In this document: piece after piece, positions 50,760 through 59,482 of the stretch | Numbering within the stretch: the stretch's first letter is position 1 | Layout of the letters: the number at the start of each line of letters is the position of its first letter | DNA from: Butyrivibrio sp. INlla18 | Lineage (GTDB): Bacteria; Bacillota; Clostridia; Lachnospirales; Lachnospiraceae | Direction: 5' to 3' | NCBI RefSeq assembly: GCF_900103635.1 | Contig: NZ_FMXK01000010.1 | Location: forward strand, 62,001-126,000 | DNA: 64,000 bases | Notes under the pieces: model-generated | What the model saw: only the letters and a program-made list of their open reading frames with translations | Database searches by the model: none | What the model was told of the DNA's origin: nothing | Program-made: the position numbers and the translations under genes

Positions 50760-51509
50760 TTATTCCCCGATTGGATCTGAATTTCTAACGATCGTAAGTG
50801 TGTCCTGTGCCTGGTTGTCAGGGTTTGTTGTAAGGGTGATTGTGTAGTTACCGTCAACCTTTACCTGAACGTTTGATGTGTTGTCCTCACCGCTAAGGCC
50901 GCCTGCGTTCTCCATCTGAGTATCGTCAAGGCCTGTGAATCTGCCAAAGCCCTTCTGACCATCCCATGCCCAGTCGTGAATGATCTGGAACTGGTCGCCT
51001 TCGTAAAGGTCGATAGTAAGGGCAAACTCGTTAGTAGCGTTACCAGTTGGCACAAGCTCGAAAGTTGCCTTCTCTTCATCTGAAAGATCTGCTGCCCAGT
51101 TATTGAGCTCAAGGGAACCCTTTGTTGATGTGCCTGCAATGTACCAGTGTCTTGTATCTTCTGCAACAGTGTTTACTCTAAAGTCGCCGTAAAGAGTTGT
51201 GTCTTTTTCAAATGTATCCTTTGAAAGGTCCTTCTTGCTGGCCTCGATAAAGCTTGGTGTCTCGAACCAGCCGTTAAACTCACCGTCTTCTACCTTCTCA
51301 AATCCTTCATAAGCTGACTTATCAAGAACTTCGTCTACCCCAACCTTGGCTGTTCCAAGAGTCTGATCCTGGTTCATAAATGTGATAGTGAGCTCTTCCT
51401 TTGGAGCCTCTTGCGCCTTAGCTGCTCCGCAAGCTGTTAAGCCTCCGATCATTGTGATAGCTGTCATTGTTAATGCTATAGCTTTTGTTACAAATGTGTT
51501 CTTTTTCAT
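50760..51509 (-). CDS. Lipoprotein with starch-binding/SusE-like domain
   Basis: Protein of about 249 residues starting at 51509 behind GGGAGGG. Lipoprotein signal with lipobox GLTAC (Cys near residue 26). Two beta-rich parts: a Listeria-Bacteroides-like repeat region (GFEKVEDGEFNGWFETPSF) and a later domain with HWYIAGTSTKGSLELNNW and WAWDGQKGFGRF, which resembles starch-binding modules. First gene of the operon, so surface capture of starch fragments is a sensible role. Confidence 0.7.
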   Translation of the reverse strand: MKKNTFVTKAIALTMTAITMIGGLTACGAAKAQEAPKEELTITFMNQDQTLGTAKVGVDEVLDKSAYEGFEKVEDGEFNGWFETPSFIEASKKDLSKDTFEKDTTLYGDFRVNTVAEDTRHWYIAGTSTKGSLELNNWAADLSDEEKATFELVPTGNATNEFALTIDLYEGDQFQIIHDWAWDGQKGFGRFTGLDDTQMENAGGLSGEDNTSNVQVKVDGNYTITLTTNPDNQAQDTLTIVRNSDPIGE

Positions 51510-51554
51510 TTCTTTCCCTCCCGCAAACATTAAGTCTAATTATGTTTAATTTTG

Positions 51555-51650
51555 TTAACCTTGTTAACTTAACTGTTAAATTAGTATTATCACGTTACAA
51601 TTCTCTTGTCAACATCAAATCTCTCTGCTATTATTAACTTAACATGTTAA
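51555..51650. promoter_or_regulatory. Operator cluster TTAAC-n-GTTAA between divergent malt genes
   Basis: Three palindromes: TTAACCTTGTTAA (51555-51567), TTAACTGTTAA (51569-51579), TTAACATGTTAA (51639-51650). The first two lie near the lipoprotein promoter, the third 28 bp before the LacI gene. LacI/MalR proteins bind such sites, so the regulator probably represses both its own gene and the operon. Confidence 0.7.
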
Positions 51651-51677
51651 CCTATCAAGATAGGTAGAGGAGAAAAA

Positions 51678-52568
51678 ATGGCTAACGAAAAGAAAGCCAC
51701 CGTACGTGACATTGCCGCAAAAGCCGGCGTATCAGTGGCTACAGTTTCATATGTACTTAACGATAAAAAGGGAACCAAGATAAGCGACGCAACCAGAAAG
51801 AAGGTTCTTCAGGTTGCCAATCTGTTAAACTACTCTATCCCTGAGAAATATAAGAATCTTGATGCCAAGAAGAATGCTTATACTATCGGTGTCATGTATC
51901 AGCTCATGGCTGATACTCCATCTAGAAATATGGAGATCATGACACTTATCAATCTTCTTGCCGAGAGATTTTTTAGAATTGGTTTCAACTGCCAGCTGAT
52001 CCCACTGGACTCCGAAGCTGGTTATCAGAAGCCTGTTCAGGGCCTTGATGGCATAATCGCCATTGACCTCAAAGAGGACGTCTTCAAGCAGATGTCCGGC
52101 CAGTACTACATTCCTATCCTTTGTCTTGATATGATGATCAACGACTTTCTCTTTTACCAGATCCACACTGACATGGACAGCATAGTAGCTAAGGCAAAAG
52201 AGCTGTTGGGGGATGATTTTTATCTTGTAACTGATAGATACCGCAATGAAAAATATAATGAATATCTTATGTCTGTACTTCCTAAGGGTAAGTCTCTTTT
52301 GTTCTCTGATATGAATAAAAAGAGCTTTGAAAAGCTTGCTGGAAAAAAGGTTCTTGTTTATGGAATGCAGCTTGGAATGATAGTTAAGCAGAACGCTAAG
52401 TGCAAAGATATTCTTGTTATTTCTAATGAGGAGAACCCAGCTCTTTATTCATCAGAAATAAAAAGCATCCACCACGATATCGAGAAAAAGGCTAATCTTG
52501 CCATGAATATCATGATGAATGCTTTTGAAAGAAAGTTCGATGTTAAGCACGAATATAAAGTTTTTTGA
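51678..52568 (+). CDS. LacI-family transcriptional regulator
   Basis: The 296-residue protein has the N-terminal HTH VRDIAAKAGVSVATVSYVLN near residues 9-28, then a hinge helix ATRKKVLQVANLLNYS and a sugar-binding-like core. It is shorter than the usual 330 or more, the core being reduced, as in CggR-free members in Lachnospiraceae. Divergent from the maltodextrin operon with operator palindromes between, so it is very likely its regulator, with a maltose-like inducer. Confidence 0.85.
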   Translation: MANEKKATVRDIAAKAGVSVATVSYVLNDKKGTKISDATRKKVLQVANLLNYSIPEKYKNLDAKKNAYTIGVMYQLMADTPSRNMEIMTLINLLAERFFRIGFNCQLIPLDSEAGYQKPVQGLDGIIAIDLKEDVFKQMSGQYYIPILCLDMMINDFLFYQIHTDMDSIVAKAKELLGDDFYLVTDRYRNEKYNEYLMSVLPKGKSLLFSDMNKKSFEKLAGKKVLVYGMQLGMIVKQNAKCKDILVISNEENPALYSSEIKSIHHDIEKKANLAMNIMMNAFERKFDVKHEYKVF

Positions 52569-52571
52569 GCT

Positions 52572-52862
52572 TTAGGCTATCTTCCAGCTTACTGCCTGCT
52601 TTCTACCACTTACAAAGTTCTTATAAATACCATCCTGGTTCATAAGCTCATCGTGCTTGCCCTGCTGAACGATCTTGCCTTTATCTATAACAACGATCTG
52701 ATCAGCATTTCTTACTGTCTTAAGTCTGTGAGCTATCATGATGATGGTCTTTTCTCTTGTCAGGTTCTCTATGGCCTGAGTGATCTCTTTTTCATTCTCA
52801 GGATCCACATTGGCCGTAGCTTCATCAAGGATCAAGGTAAACATAGCCATATCAATCACCAC
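52572..52862 (-). pseudogene. C-terminal fragment of an ABC transporter ATPase
   Basis: The frame begins just before Walker B (LILDEATANVDPENE) and runs through the H-loop IMIAHRLKTVRNADQIVV to the end of a type-1 exporter ATPase. Walker A, the Q loop, the signature and the membrane domain are missing. The few codons before Walker B do not match the family. A remnant, cut at the ribbon-helix-helix gene, with 11 bp overlap. Confidence 0.8.
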
Positions 52863-53259
52863 CTAAAAGTTCGTTCTCATATTCATTTTCCAGTGACATC
52901 CAAGCATAATCAGAAACAAAACCACTAGGAACGTCTTTCTGATCATCCAATTTCTTGATTTTTCTGACTCCATCTATGATGTAATCCATTTCATAATGGT
53001 TATCGCCTGACAAAAGAAGTCTTCCGGAAATATCGTACTCATCGCTATGAGTAGTCTCAATCAAGATTTCACCTCTGTCGCGGTAAATTGCTTCAGAAAT
53101 TGCTCTGTTTACAAATTCGCCCATGGTCTCACCCATAGTCTCAGCATGGGCCTTTATGAAATCAAGATTACCCTTATCGGTGCGCACTCTTATCTGATCT
53201 GTTGAATTAACATATCTTTGCGTAGCTTCCTTCTGCGCTTTTGTGTAAGTTGAACCCAT
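52852..53259 (-). CDS. Arc/CopG-type ribbon-helix-helix protein with acidic C-terminal domain
   Basis: Protein of about 135 residues starting at 53259 behind GAGGT. It has an RHH-like stretch VNSTDQIRVRTDKGNLDFIK then ETMGEFVNRAISEAI, and a C-terminal part with EYDISGRLLLSGDNHYEMDY. Looks like a solitary antitoxin-type DNA-binding protein. No toxin gene follows; an ABC fragment does. A strong palindrome upstream is a likely operator for it. Confidence 0.65.
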   Translation of the reverse strand: MGSTYTKAQKEATQRYVNSTDQIRVRTDKGNLDFIKAHAETMGETMGEFVNRAISEAIYRDRGEILIETTHSDEYDISGRLLLSGDNHYEMDYIIDGVRKIKKLDDQKDVPSGFVSDYAWMSLENEYENELLGGD

Positions 53260-53278
53260 ATGTTTTACCTCATAAAAA

Positions 53279-53316
53279 TATAGATACACTATACTTATAA
53301 ATATAGTGTATCTATA
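53279..53316. promoter_or_regulatory. Perfect 15-bp inverted repeat upstream of the RHH gene
   Basis: TATAGATACACTATA, 8 bp, TATAGTGTATCTATA. Contains TATA-type -10 elements, so a protein bound there would block the promoter. Likely autoregulation. Confidence 0.75.
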
Positions 53317-53335
53317 TCAGCAAAAAGTGTCAATA

Positions 53336-53782
53336 TTATAGTTTTCGTTCCATCTTCACATGAGGAATACCATCTTCCATAAACACATCAGACACCACTT
53401 CAAACCCTTCAGTGGCATAGTATCCTATAGCATATTCCTGCGCTTCAAGATAGATTTTCTTGGCTTTAAACTGCTCTTTTGCAATCTCTACGCCCTTATG
53501 AAGGATCTGACCTCCAATTCCTTTGCCATGCTCAAGAGTCACAACTCTTCCAATCTGGGTCACACCGGCGCTTTCGTCGTGATCCTTCCAGAATACCCTA
53601 AGGCATCCAGCAACTCTTCCAGCACCATTCCAACAAAAGACATGTATTGCGTCCTGATCTTTGTCATCTAGATCCTGATATACACAGTCCTGTTCAACAA
53701 CAAATATTTCTGATCTGGTTTTTAATATCTCATAGAGCTCATTGGTGCTGAGCTCGTTAAAGTGCTTAACAATTAAGTCCAT
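53336..53782 (-). CDS. GNAT acetyltransferase, ElaA-like
   Basis: Protein of about 148 residues with the ElaA/GNAT pattern RSEIFVVEQDCVYQDLDDKD and the acetyl-CoA loop LEHGKGIGGQILHKG, then EGFEVVSDVFMEDGIPHV. Start at 53782 by comparison to the family (MDLIVKHFNEL); GGAG is 11 bases upstream. Substrate unknown. Confidence 0.82.
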   Translation of the reverse strand: MDLIVKHFNELSTNELYEILKTRSEIFVVEQDCVYQDLDDKDQDAIHVFCWNGAGRVAGCLRVFWKDHDESAGVTQIGRVVTLEHGKGIGGQILHKGVEIAKEQFKAKKIYLEAQEYAIGYYATEGFEVVSDVFMEDGIPHVKMERKL

Positions 53783-53811
53783 TATTATCCATCTCCACTC
53801 TCTCACCCATA

Positions 53812-54522
53812 TTACTTAGATTTGCTGTCTCTTTTCTTCTTTGCAGCCGCCAGTACACTTGCTAGGTTACCTTCATTAAGTAATTTAGGATAATTATCAT
53901 CTATATCCTTTAGTATTATGTGATTATCTGATTCTGAAATCCGCGTACTTCCATATAATTCTTCTAAATTATCAGAAGAGAAAATGCTATCAAGAAATTT
54001 TCTAGCATCTTCAGGATGCGACAGGTTTTTGAAACCACCATAAAAATCTACTAATGCTTTTTCTATCTGTTCTCTCGTAATCTTTTCAGACTTTATAATG
54101 CCCACAGCATCAGACATGTCATTTTTATAAGGTCTAAGTGACGCCAACTTCATAGCAACATCATACTCAGGAGGAAGCATCCTTGCTTCTAGTATATTTG
54201 CGAACATTTTATAATGCTTTGAATACTGCCGAATCTTTTCTGTATAAGAGCTAGTCTTCCTAAATTCCTCATTGATCCATCCATTAGAAAGCCCATTCCT
54301 ATCACCCACTATATTTATTGCATCCTTCATGGAAGATGACGCGAAAATCAAACTGTCAATATCCGTTGTAGAAGCACGGAATCCATATTTTGATACTATT
54401 GCAGCTCCACCGATTATGATTATTTCTGCCTGTGTATTTTTTCTGTTAAGCTTTTTATACTCTTTTGCTAACTGAAATAGCAGATTGTCTATATTATCTT
54501 TTGTAAAAAGAACTTTATCCAT
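53812..54522 (-). CDS. Nucleotidyltransferase-like protein (DUF6036/AbiEii-type)
   Basis: The 236-residue protein has IIIGGAAIVSKYGFRASTTD followed by IDSLIF, the GG..A..TxDID pattern of minimal nucleotidyltransferases, and LPPEYDVAMKLASLRPYKND. These proteins are toxins or tRNA-modifying effectors in type IV-like TA pairs (AbiE, MenT). The start overlaps the HTH gene by 8 bp. Confidence 0.75.
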   Translation of the reverse strand: MDKVLFTKDNIDNLLFQLAKEYKKLNRKNTQAEIIIIGGAAIVSKYGFRASTTDIDSLIFASSSMKDAINIVGDRNGLSNGWINEEFRKTSSYTEKIRQYSKHYKMFANILEARMLPPEYDVAMKLASLRPYKNDMSDAVGIIKSEKITREQIEKALVDFYGGFKNLSHPEDARKFLDSIFSSDNLEELYGSTRISESDNHIILKDIDDNYPKLLNEGNLASVLAAAKKKRDSKSK

Positions 54523-55075
54523 TTATAATCTCACACTCAACTATATTGTAATCAAGAAACTCAGGTATTGCATGATCCAAAGCCTCTTTATGCGCGTCTT
54601 TTCCTAATAGTTTTTCTGATAGTTCTGTATCAGCAGGAAAGACTAGCTTTTCCAATTTATACTTTCTTAGTTCTTCATATTCAGTACACTTTGGTATTTC
54701 ATTTCTTTTACTCAAATAATCCAACATAGCAAGAAGATAAAAAGATTCAACTTTCATGTTCAATTTCCAATAATAATCAATCTTTTTCTTTTCTAGAAGC
54801 TCGATAACATACTCGATCTCTCCCATACGATTTACCAAATGACACTGCTCACTTCTGAACAGATCAAAAGAATAATTCTTATCGCACAATGTAAGTAGCT
54901 CATCTATGGTGAGATTAAGAGCGTCTGCTATTTTCTTCACTACTCCAAGAGCACAATTAAGGATATCAACTTTTCCATTAACAATATTAAAAACAGTGGG
55001 ATAGGCAACCAAGGCACTATTCGCAACTTTATATATTGATATATTATTGTCTTCAAGATATTGCTTAATGTACAT
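54515..55075 (-). CDS. HTH protein, antitoxin of the nucleotidyltransferase pair
   Basis: The 186-residue protein has an N-terminal XRE-type HTH (MYIKQYLEDNNISIYKVANS with a second helix TVFNIVNGKVDILNC) and a helical C-terminal part. It precedes the nucleotidyltransferase with overlap, like cognate antitoxin and toxin. The 14-bp perfect palindrome upstream is probably its operator. Confidence 0.75.
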   Translation of the reverse strand: MYIKQYLEDNNISIYKVANSALVAYPTVFNIVNGKVDILNCALGVVKKIADALNLTIDELLTLCDKNYSFDLFRSEQCHLVNRMGEIEYVIELLEKKKIDYYWKLNMKVESFYLLAMLDYLSKRNEIPKCTEYEELRKYKLEKLVFPADTELSEKLLGKDAHKEALDHAIPEFLDYNIVECEIING

Positions 55076-55111
55076 AATCGCATCCTCCTTTTGCTTAAAT
55101 TATATACTTAT

Positions 55112-55141
55112 AATTATATATACGCAAGCGTATATATAATT
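55112..55141. promoter_or_regulatory. Perfect 14-bp palindrome upstream of the HTH gene
   Basis: AATTATATATACGC, AA, GCGTATATATAATT. It lies 37 bp before the HTH start codon. Likely operator. Confidence 0.7.
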
Positions 55142-55148
55142 TTAAAAA

Positions 55149-55175
55149 AATATCCGGGACTAATGCCCGGATATT
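55149..55175 (-). terminator. Intrinsic terminator of the FIST/MCP operon
   Basis: AATATCCGGG pairs with CCCGGATATT, followed on the minus strand by TTTTTAAAATT. Confidence 0.8.
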
Positions 55176-55182
55176 TTCTTAT

Positions 55183-56154
55183 TTATTTTCCTGATTCCTC
55201 AACTATCTTGGTTACCAGAGGTGAGATCTGTTCGAGTACGTTGTTCATGTCCTCAAACATGTATCCCTTCATGGTTATCTTGTTCTTGAGCTGTTTGACA
55301 TTTCTCTCCACATCGCTGAAGTATCCTTTTGATTCCTCGATATTTCCGGCAACGTTATCCATCTCATCATCACAGCTCATGATGACGCGGCTCATCTGCT
55401 CGCCTTCTTCCCTAACATTATCAGCAACCTCTCTGATGGAATTGATTACTTCTTCCGTTTCTGTGATCCTCTCATGTGACTGCTCAATAGCTGTTCTGGT
55501 ATCCTCAAGGGAAGACATAAGCCTGTTATTATTCTCAAGAAGCTCTGCCATGCTGGTTCCAATCTCATTTACCAGTGCTTTTATCTCCTGAGAAAGAGAA
55601 TTGACCTCAGTTGCAACAACTGCAAATCCTTTTCCTGCTTCTCCAGCTCTTGCCGCTTCGATAGAAGCATTTAAAGCAAGAAGATTTGTCTGAGATGCAA
55701 AGGAATTGATCTGATTAACTTTGTCCTTGATATCATCAAAGCTCTTTTGGAACTCATCAAATACCGACTGCATTGTTGTTATGGTCTCAGAAACAGAGTC
55801 TGAACTCTCATCAACCTTCTTCATTCCTGCATTGGAATTATCTGCGGTTTTCATAAGTTCATTTATGATGTTGTCAAAATGGTCTGTAACCTTTCTGATA
55901 GAGCTAAACTGGCTCTGGAAACTATCAACACTTCCTACGATGTTTCCATACTTCTGCTGAACAAGGCCAAAAGAGTTCTCGATAGTCTCTATTCCTTCAA
56001 TTGTCACAGATTCCTCTTCCTGGAGCTTGTTCTTTTGCTCTATTGCAAAACGTCCAATCTCTCTAAGAGGCGCAAGCTGCTCTTTCAGCGACTTTGATGG
56101 GGATTTTAACTCTTTTTGAACTGACTGTTCTTCGTTTTTTCTATTCCAAAACAT
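55183..56154 (-). CDS. Soluble methyl-accepting chemotaxis-type protein
   Basis: The 323-residue protein lacks membrane segments. After a helical N-terminus ([20 protein letters not shown]) it has the MCP signalling tip [20 protein letters not shown] (about 150-169) and [13 protein letters not shown]. It would signal to CheA from the cytoplasm, probably with the FIST protein as its sensor. 18 bp after the FIST gene. Confidence 0.85.
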   Translation of the reverse strand: MFWNRKNEEQSVQKELKSPSKSLKEQLAPLREIGRFAIEQKNKLQEEESVTIEGIETIENSFGLVQQKYGNIVGSVDSFQSQFSSIRKVTDHFDNIINELMKTADNSNAGMKKVDESSDSVSETITTMQSVFDEFQKSFDDIKDKVNQINSFASQTNLLALNASIEAARAGEAGKGFAVVATEVNSLSQEIKALVNEIGTSMAELLENNNRLMSSLEDTRTAIEQSHERITETEEVINSIREVADNVREEGEQMSRVIMSCDDEMDNVAGNIEESKGYFSDVERNVKQLKNKITMKGYMFEDMNNVLEQISPLVTKIVEESGK

Positions 56155-56172
56155 GTATTATCCCTCCATTTT

Positions 56173-57267
56173 TCATTCAAACACTGCACATACCATTGTC
56201 TGATTGACGTGCTGCTTTTTGTACTGCTCGCCGCCTCCTACAATGCCTACATGATTGCCAACTCTTGCCATATCACTTAGGAAAGTGCCCAGGTATTTCT
56301 CATTATTGAAAAACAGATGCCTATATATACAGTTAACGGAATAAATAAAGGAGATCCTACCGTTTTCAGATTTTATCTTATCTCTTGTGCTCTCATTGAT
56401 AGCTCTGTAATCCTGAAGCTCTAGAATACAGATGGTATCATTCTCACAGACTTTTTTGTAATTTATAAGACCTCCGTCACTACTTACCTCATACTGAGAG
56501 ATGATATAGGTGTCATCCCCCACAATTCTTCCTAGAGGATTCTTAAATACGTTTCCAACGATATTGCTCTTAGAGATGCCCAGCTCACTTGCATAAACAT
56601 CAGCTGCAGGCCTGTTATCCAGAGCTACCAGCTCTCGCTTCTGGGCATTGACCTTGGTAGCCACATGAGTCTTGGCATTCTCAGGAACTTCGTAGATATT
56701 TTCCGAATATGTCCTGATCTTGCCTGTGTTATTCTTTACAACTATCCACGCACATGCATCTTCATAAAGCACACCATTTACGCATACTTTACTTACTTTT
56801 CCTGATGGAGTACCAAAAACAGTTCCTCCAACTATAGGAACATTCGACTTCTCGAGAGCTACATTCATAGAAGTAACCAGTCGCTCTTCATCATTTGTGC
56901 AAAATTCAAGACATACGGTATCCTGCTGCCCTGGCCTTACATCACTAAGTGCCTTTTCAAGATTCATAATATCAAAGAGAGGCGATGAAGAAAGATAACG
57001 TAAAACACCAGCCTTCGTAGTTGCCCCTGATTCAAAAGCCACTATTACCAGGACTTTATCTGTAGCTTCTGATCCAATATAGGATGTTCCGCCAGTTCCG
57101 ATCAAAGGGACATTCGGATACTTTTCAGAAAGTAAGGATGATACTTCCTCTAACATATCGAATGGGCATTGGAAAAACATGCCTGCTGCAGATGTTATTC
57201 CGGATGTTGCCTCTTTTACAGCCAGTTCAGCATTAGAATTTGATGATTTACCTACTATGACTTGCAC
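56173..57267 (-). CDS. FIST-domain sensor protein
   Basis: Protein of about 364 residues with a FIST N domain (AVKEATSGITSAAGMFFQCP and PLIGTGGTSYIG) and a FIST C domain (VALDNRPAADVYASELGISK). The start is the GTG at 57267 (GGAGG seven bases upstream); the ATG 21 bp further up lies within the ribosome-site region. FIST proteins are thought to sense small ligands such as amino acids. It pairs with the MCP downstream. Confidence 0.82.
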   Translation of the reverse strand: MQVIVGKSSNSNAELAVKEATSGITSAAGMFFQCPFDMLEEVSSLLSEKYPNVPLIGTGGTSYIGSEATDKVLVIVAFESGATTKAGVLRYLSSSPLFDIMNLEKALSDVRPGQQDTVCLEFCTNDEERLVTSMNVALEKSNVPIVGGTVFGTPSGKVSKVCVNGVLYEDACAWIVVKNNTGKIRTYSENIYEVPENAKTHVATKVNAQKRELVALDNRPAADVYASELGISKSNIVGNVFKNPLGRIVGDDTYIISQYEVSSDGGLINYKKVCENDTICILELQDYRAINESTRDKIKSENGRISFIYSVNCIYRHLFFNNEKYLGTFLSDMARVGNHVGIVGGGEQYKKQHVNQTMVCAVFE

Positions 57268-57372
57268 TTGTGCACCTCCTTCGTACATGATACCTACACA
57301 ATTTATAGTAGCATATTATCGTTATTCCGTATGCTTTTTGGCTTATTAAATTTTTATAACCCCCATATTCTA

Positions 57373-57407
57373 TTGACAAACTAACAGTCGGTAGTATAAT
57401 AACTACC
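57373..57407 (+). promoter_or_regulatory. Promoter with overlapping TetR-type operator
   Basis: TTGACA at 57373-57378, 16 bp, TATAAT at 57395-57400. The dyad GGTAGT-ATAATA-ACTACC (57390-57407) covers the -10. Binding of the TetR-type protein encoded 22 bp downstream would shut its own promoter. Confidence 0.8.
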
Positions 57408-57428
57408 ATACGAAAGTGAGACAAAATA

Positions 57429-58037
57429 ATGAATAGAAGAGAAGAAATAATCTATGCTACTTTAGAGCTTGCATCTGAATATGGGCTGAAATCCGTATCG
57501 CTATCTCAGATTGCAGATAAAGTCGGAATCAGAAAACCGTCGCTATACAATCATTTCAAGTCCAAAGAAGAACTTGTAAAAAGTATGTATACGTTTCTTA
57601 GGGAAAAGGCAAAATTGGGTTCCAGTACTACATCCCAGGCTGACGCGTTCCCGGAAGATAAGAGCCTCGCACAGATACTGATAGATAGCATTTCTACTTA
57701 CTTTAGCTTTCTTTCAGATGAGAACATGATGAAGTTCTTCAAGGTTCTTTATTCCGAGCGGAGCATTTCACCTGTAGCGGCTCAGATCATGCTGGATGAG
57801 ACCGACCGGATGATCTCCCTTACCAAGAATCTCTTCTATGGCCTGGTAGTACATGGGAAGATGAAGAATGAGAATGTAGACACAGCAGCACTTTCCTACG
57901 CCATGACAGTCCATTCTCTCGTTGACAGACAGATGGATTTGATCACAGCAGGACAAAGTGATGTGCATATGGCAGCAGAACTGCCAAAGGAAATAATAGA
58001 GTATATACAGTGGTTCTGTAAGCAAATGGAGGCATGA
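57429..58037 (+). CDS. TetR/AcrR-family transcriptional regulator
   Basis: The 202-residue protein has a TetR N-terminal HTH (NRREEIIYATLELASEYGLK, LSQIADKVGIRKPSLYNHFK). The C-terminal ligand domain is typical. The stop overlaps the start of the DUF998 gene region, so the two are co-expressed. It has its own strong promoter with an overlapping operator. Confidence 0.88.
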   Translation: MNRREEIIYATLELASEYGLKSVSLSQIADKVGIRKPSLYNHFKSKEELVKSMYTFLREKAKLGSSTTSQADAFPEDKSLAQILIDSISTYFSFLSDENMMKFFKVLYSERSISPVAAQIMLDETDRMISLTKNLFYGLVVHGKMKNENVDTAALSYAMTVHSLVDRQMDLITAGQSDVHMAAELPKEIIEYIQWFCKQMEA

Positions 58038-58039
58038 AG

Positions 58040-58672
58040 ATGAAAAAAAATTTGATCAACCTGTCCGGACTAACCGGTGTTATATCATTAATAAGCTACG
58101 CTTTAGCTGTTATCTTTGCTCCTTTGGCTTATCCAGGGTATAACTGGATGGCACAGGCAGTAAGCGATCTTTCTGCTGAAACGGCACCCTCTCGGCTTCT
58201 GTGGAACCAATTAGCAGCAGCATATAATGTATGCAGTCCGGTATGCATGATGTGTGTTTCTATCTTTGTATCAGATAAAAAAGTCAGTACAAAACTGTTT
58301 CGGCTGGGTATTTATCTTTTTGCCATTATGAACTGGATCTCGGCGATTGGATACAGGATGTTTCCACTTACTGACAGCGGAAAAGAAATATCTACTTTTC
58401 AGGAAAAAATGCATATTGTTATTACGATAGCTGTCGTGCTGCTTTCCATCTCATCACTGACCATACTGATCGTAGCAGGATTTAAAAAGAATGGCATGAA
58501 GGGAATTGGTATTTGGGCATCGATCGCACTTACTATGATGTTTGTCGGTGCAATCGGTAAGAGCGCTGTCTCTCCGGATTACTTTGGAATTGTTGAGCGA
58601 TTCAGTGTTTTTGCTGCAGTGGGGTTCAATGCAGTACTAGGAGCATATTTGTTCATGGACTCAAAGTCTTAA
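58040..58672 (+). CDS. DUF998-type membrane protein
   Basis: Protein of about 210 residues with six hydrophobic segments and the loop YPGYNWMAQAVSDLSAETAP near residues 34-53, the DUF998 hallmark. The start is taken at 58040 because GGAGG sits seven bases before it (58034 is too near). Likely target of the TetR regulator. Function not known. Confidence 0.75.
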   Translation: MKKNLINLSGLTGVISLISYALAVIFAPLAYPGYNWMAQAVSDLSAETAPSRLLWNQLAAAYNVCSPVCMMCVSIFVSDKKVSTKLFRLGIYLFAIMNWISAIGYRMFPLTDSGKEISTFQEKMHIVITIAVVLLSISSLTILIVAGFKKNGMKGIGIWASIALTMMFVGAIGKSAVSPDYFGIVERFSVFAAVGFNAVLGAYLFMDSKS

Positions 58673-58720
58673 TTCCTATACAATAGTATACATGATGGAT
58701 TATCGTATGTGCACAGCAAA

Positions 58721-58748
58721 AAAGTTGCTACATCTCTGTAGCAACTTT
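58721..58748. terminator. Intrinsic terminator between convergent units
   Basis: AAAGTTGCTAC and GTAGCAACTTT with loop ATCTCT, T-rich on both sides. Terminates the DUF998 gene and probably also the HicBA unit. Confidence 0.8.
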
Positions 58749-58778
58749 CATGATCATTTATCAGCTTTTATTAATTCT

Positions 58779-59126
58779 TTATCCCTCAAGAATATCTAAT
58801 TCATCATCAATAGCTCTTGATACAAACTGGTTTATTGTAATCCCTTCATTTGCAGCGTATAAAGCTATTTTTTTATGCTGTTCAGGTTTTATACGAACAT
58901 TAAACGAACCTTTAAACTCTCGTTCCGGATCTTTCCCAACTTTTTTACAGTAATCAAGATAATTGTCTATGCAATCATGAAAGGACTGTGTTAGCTCCTT
59001 AACTGATTCTCCATGAAAGTTCAAAGAATCATTAATGCCCAGAACATGGCCGATAAAAATCTGATCTTCTTGGTCAAATTCTACTTTTGCATGATATCCA
59101 TTGTATTCCATCAAAGAACTAATCAT
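58779..59126 (-). CDS. HicB-type antitoxin
   Basis: The 115-residue protein has the partially degraded RNase H-like fold of HicB (MEYNGYHAKVEFDQEDQIFI and GESVKELTQSFHDCIDNYLD) and a C-terminal RHH region (FNVRIKPEQHKKIALYAANE). Its ATG overlaps the HicA stop. Family members bind the promoter and neutralise HicA. Confidence 0.85.
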   Translation of the reverse strand: MISSLMEYNGYHAKVEFDQEDQIFIGHVLGINDSLNFHGESVKELTQSFHDCIDNYLDYCKKVGKDPEREFKGSFNVRIKPEQHKKIALYAANEGITINQFVSRAIDDELDILEG

Positions 59127-59383
59127 TATATCTCACCTACTTCCTTCAAAAAAGCTATGACCATCTTCACATGATACCTATAGAGTTCATTTCCAGGGTG
59201 AGGTCCATCAAATTGGAGAATCCGCTTGGTTTCAATATGATAATACCCTATTCCAGATCCTCTTCCACCTTCAAATTTTTCACATCCACACTGTTTCATC
59301 AAGGCATCAAGTTCACGAATTGTAAAGCTTGTTGGTGCTGGCTTTGACAATAGTTTTTCTAATAGTTTAGATTTCTTTGGCAC
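59126..59383 (-). CDS. HicA-type toxin
   Basis: The 85-residue protein has the small dsRBD-like HicA fold (LLEKLLSKPAPTSFTIRELD), a glycine-rich loop GGRGSGIGYYH, and PHPGNELYRYHVKMVI near the end. HicA cuts mRNA; the catalytic His is probably the one in GYYH or PHPG. Ribosome site AAAGGAGC. First gene of the pair. Confidence 0.8.
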   Translation of the reverse strand: MPKKSKLLEKLLSKPAPTSFTIRELDALMKQCGCEKFEGGRGSGIGYYHIETKRILQFDGPHPGNELYRYHVKMVIAFLKEVGEI

Positions 59384-59482
59384 TGCAGCTCCTTTTGCAA
59401 CTATTTTCTAGTTACACTATAGCATTTATTATATCGTTAGTCAATTTAATTAAACAATAATTGTCACCACCTAAGTCAATTA

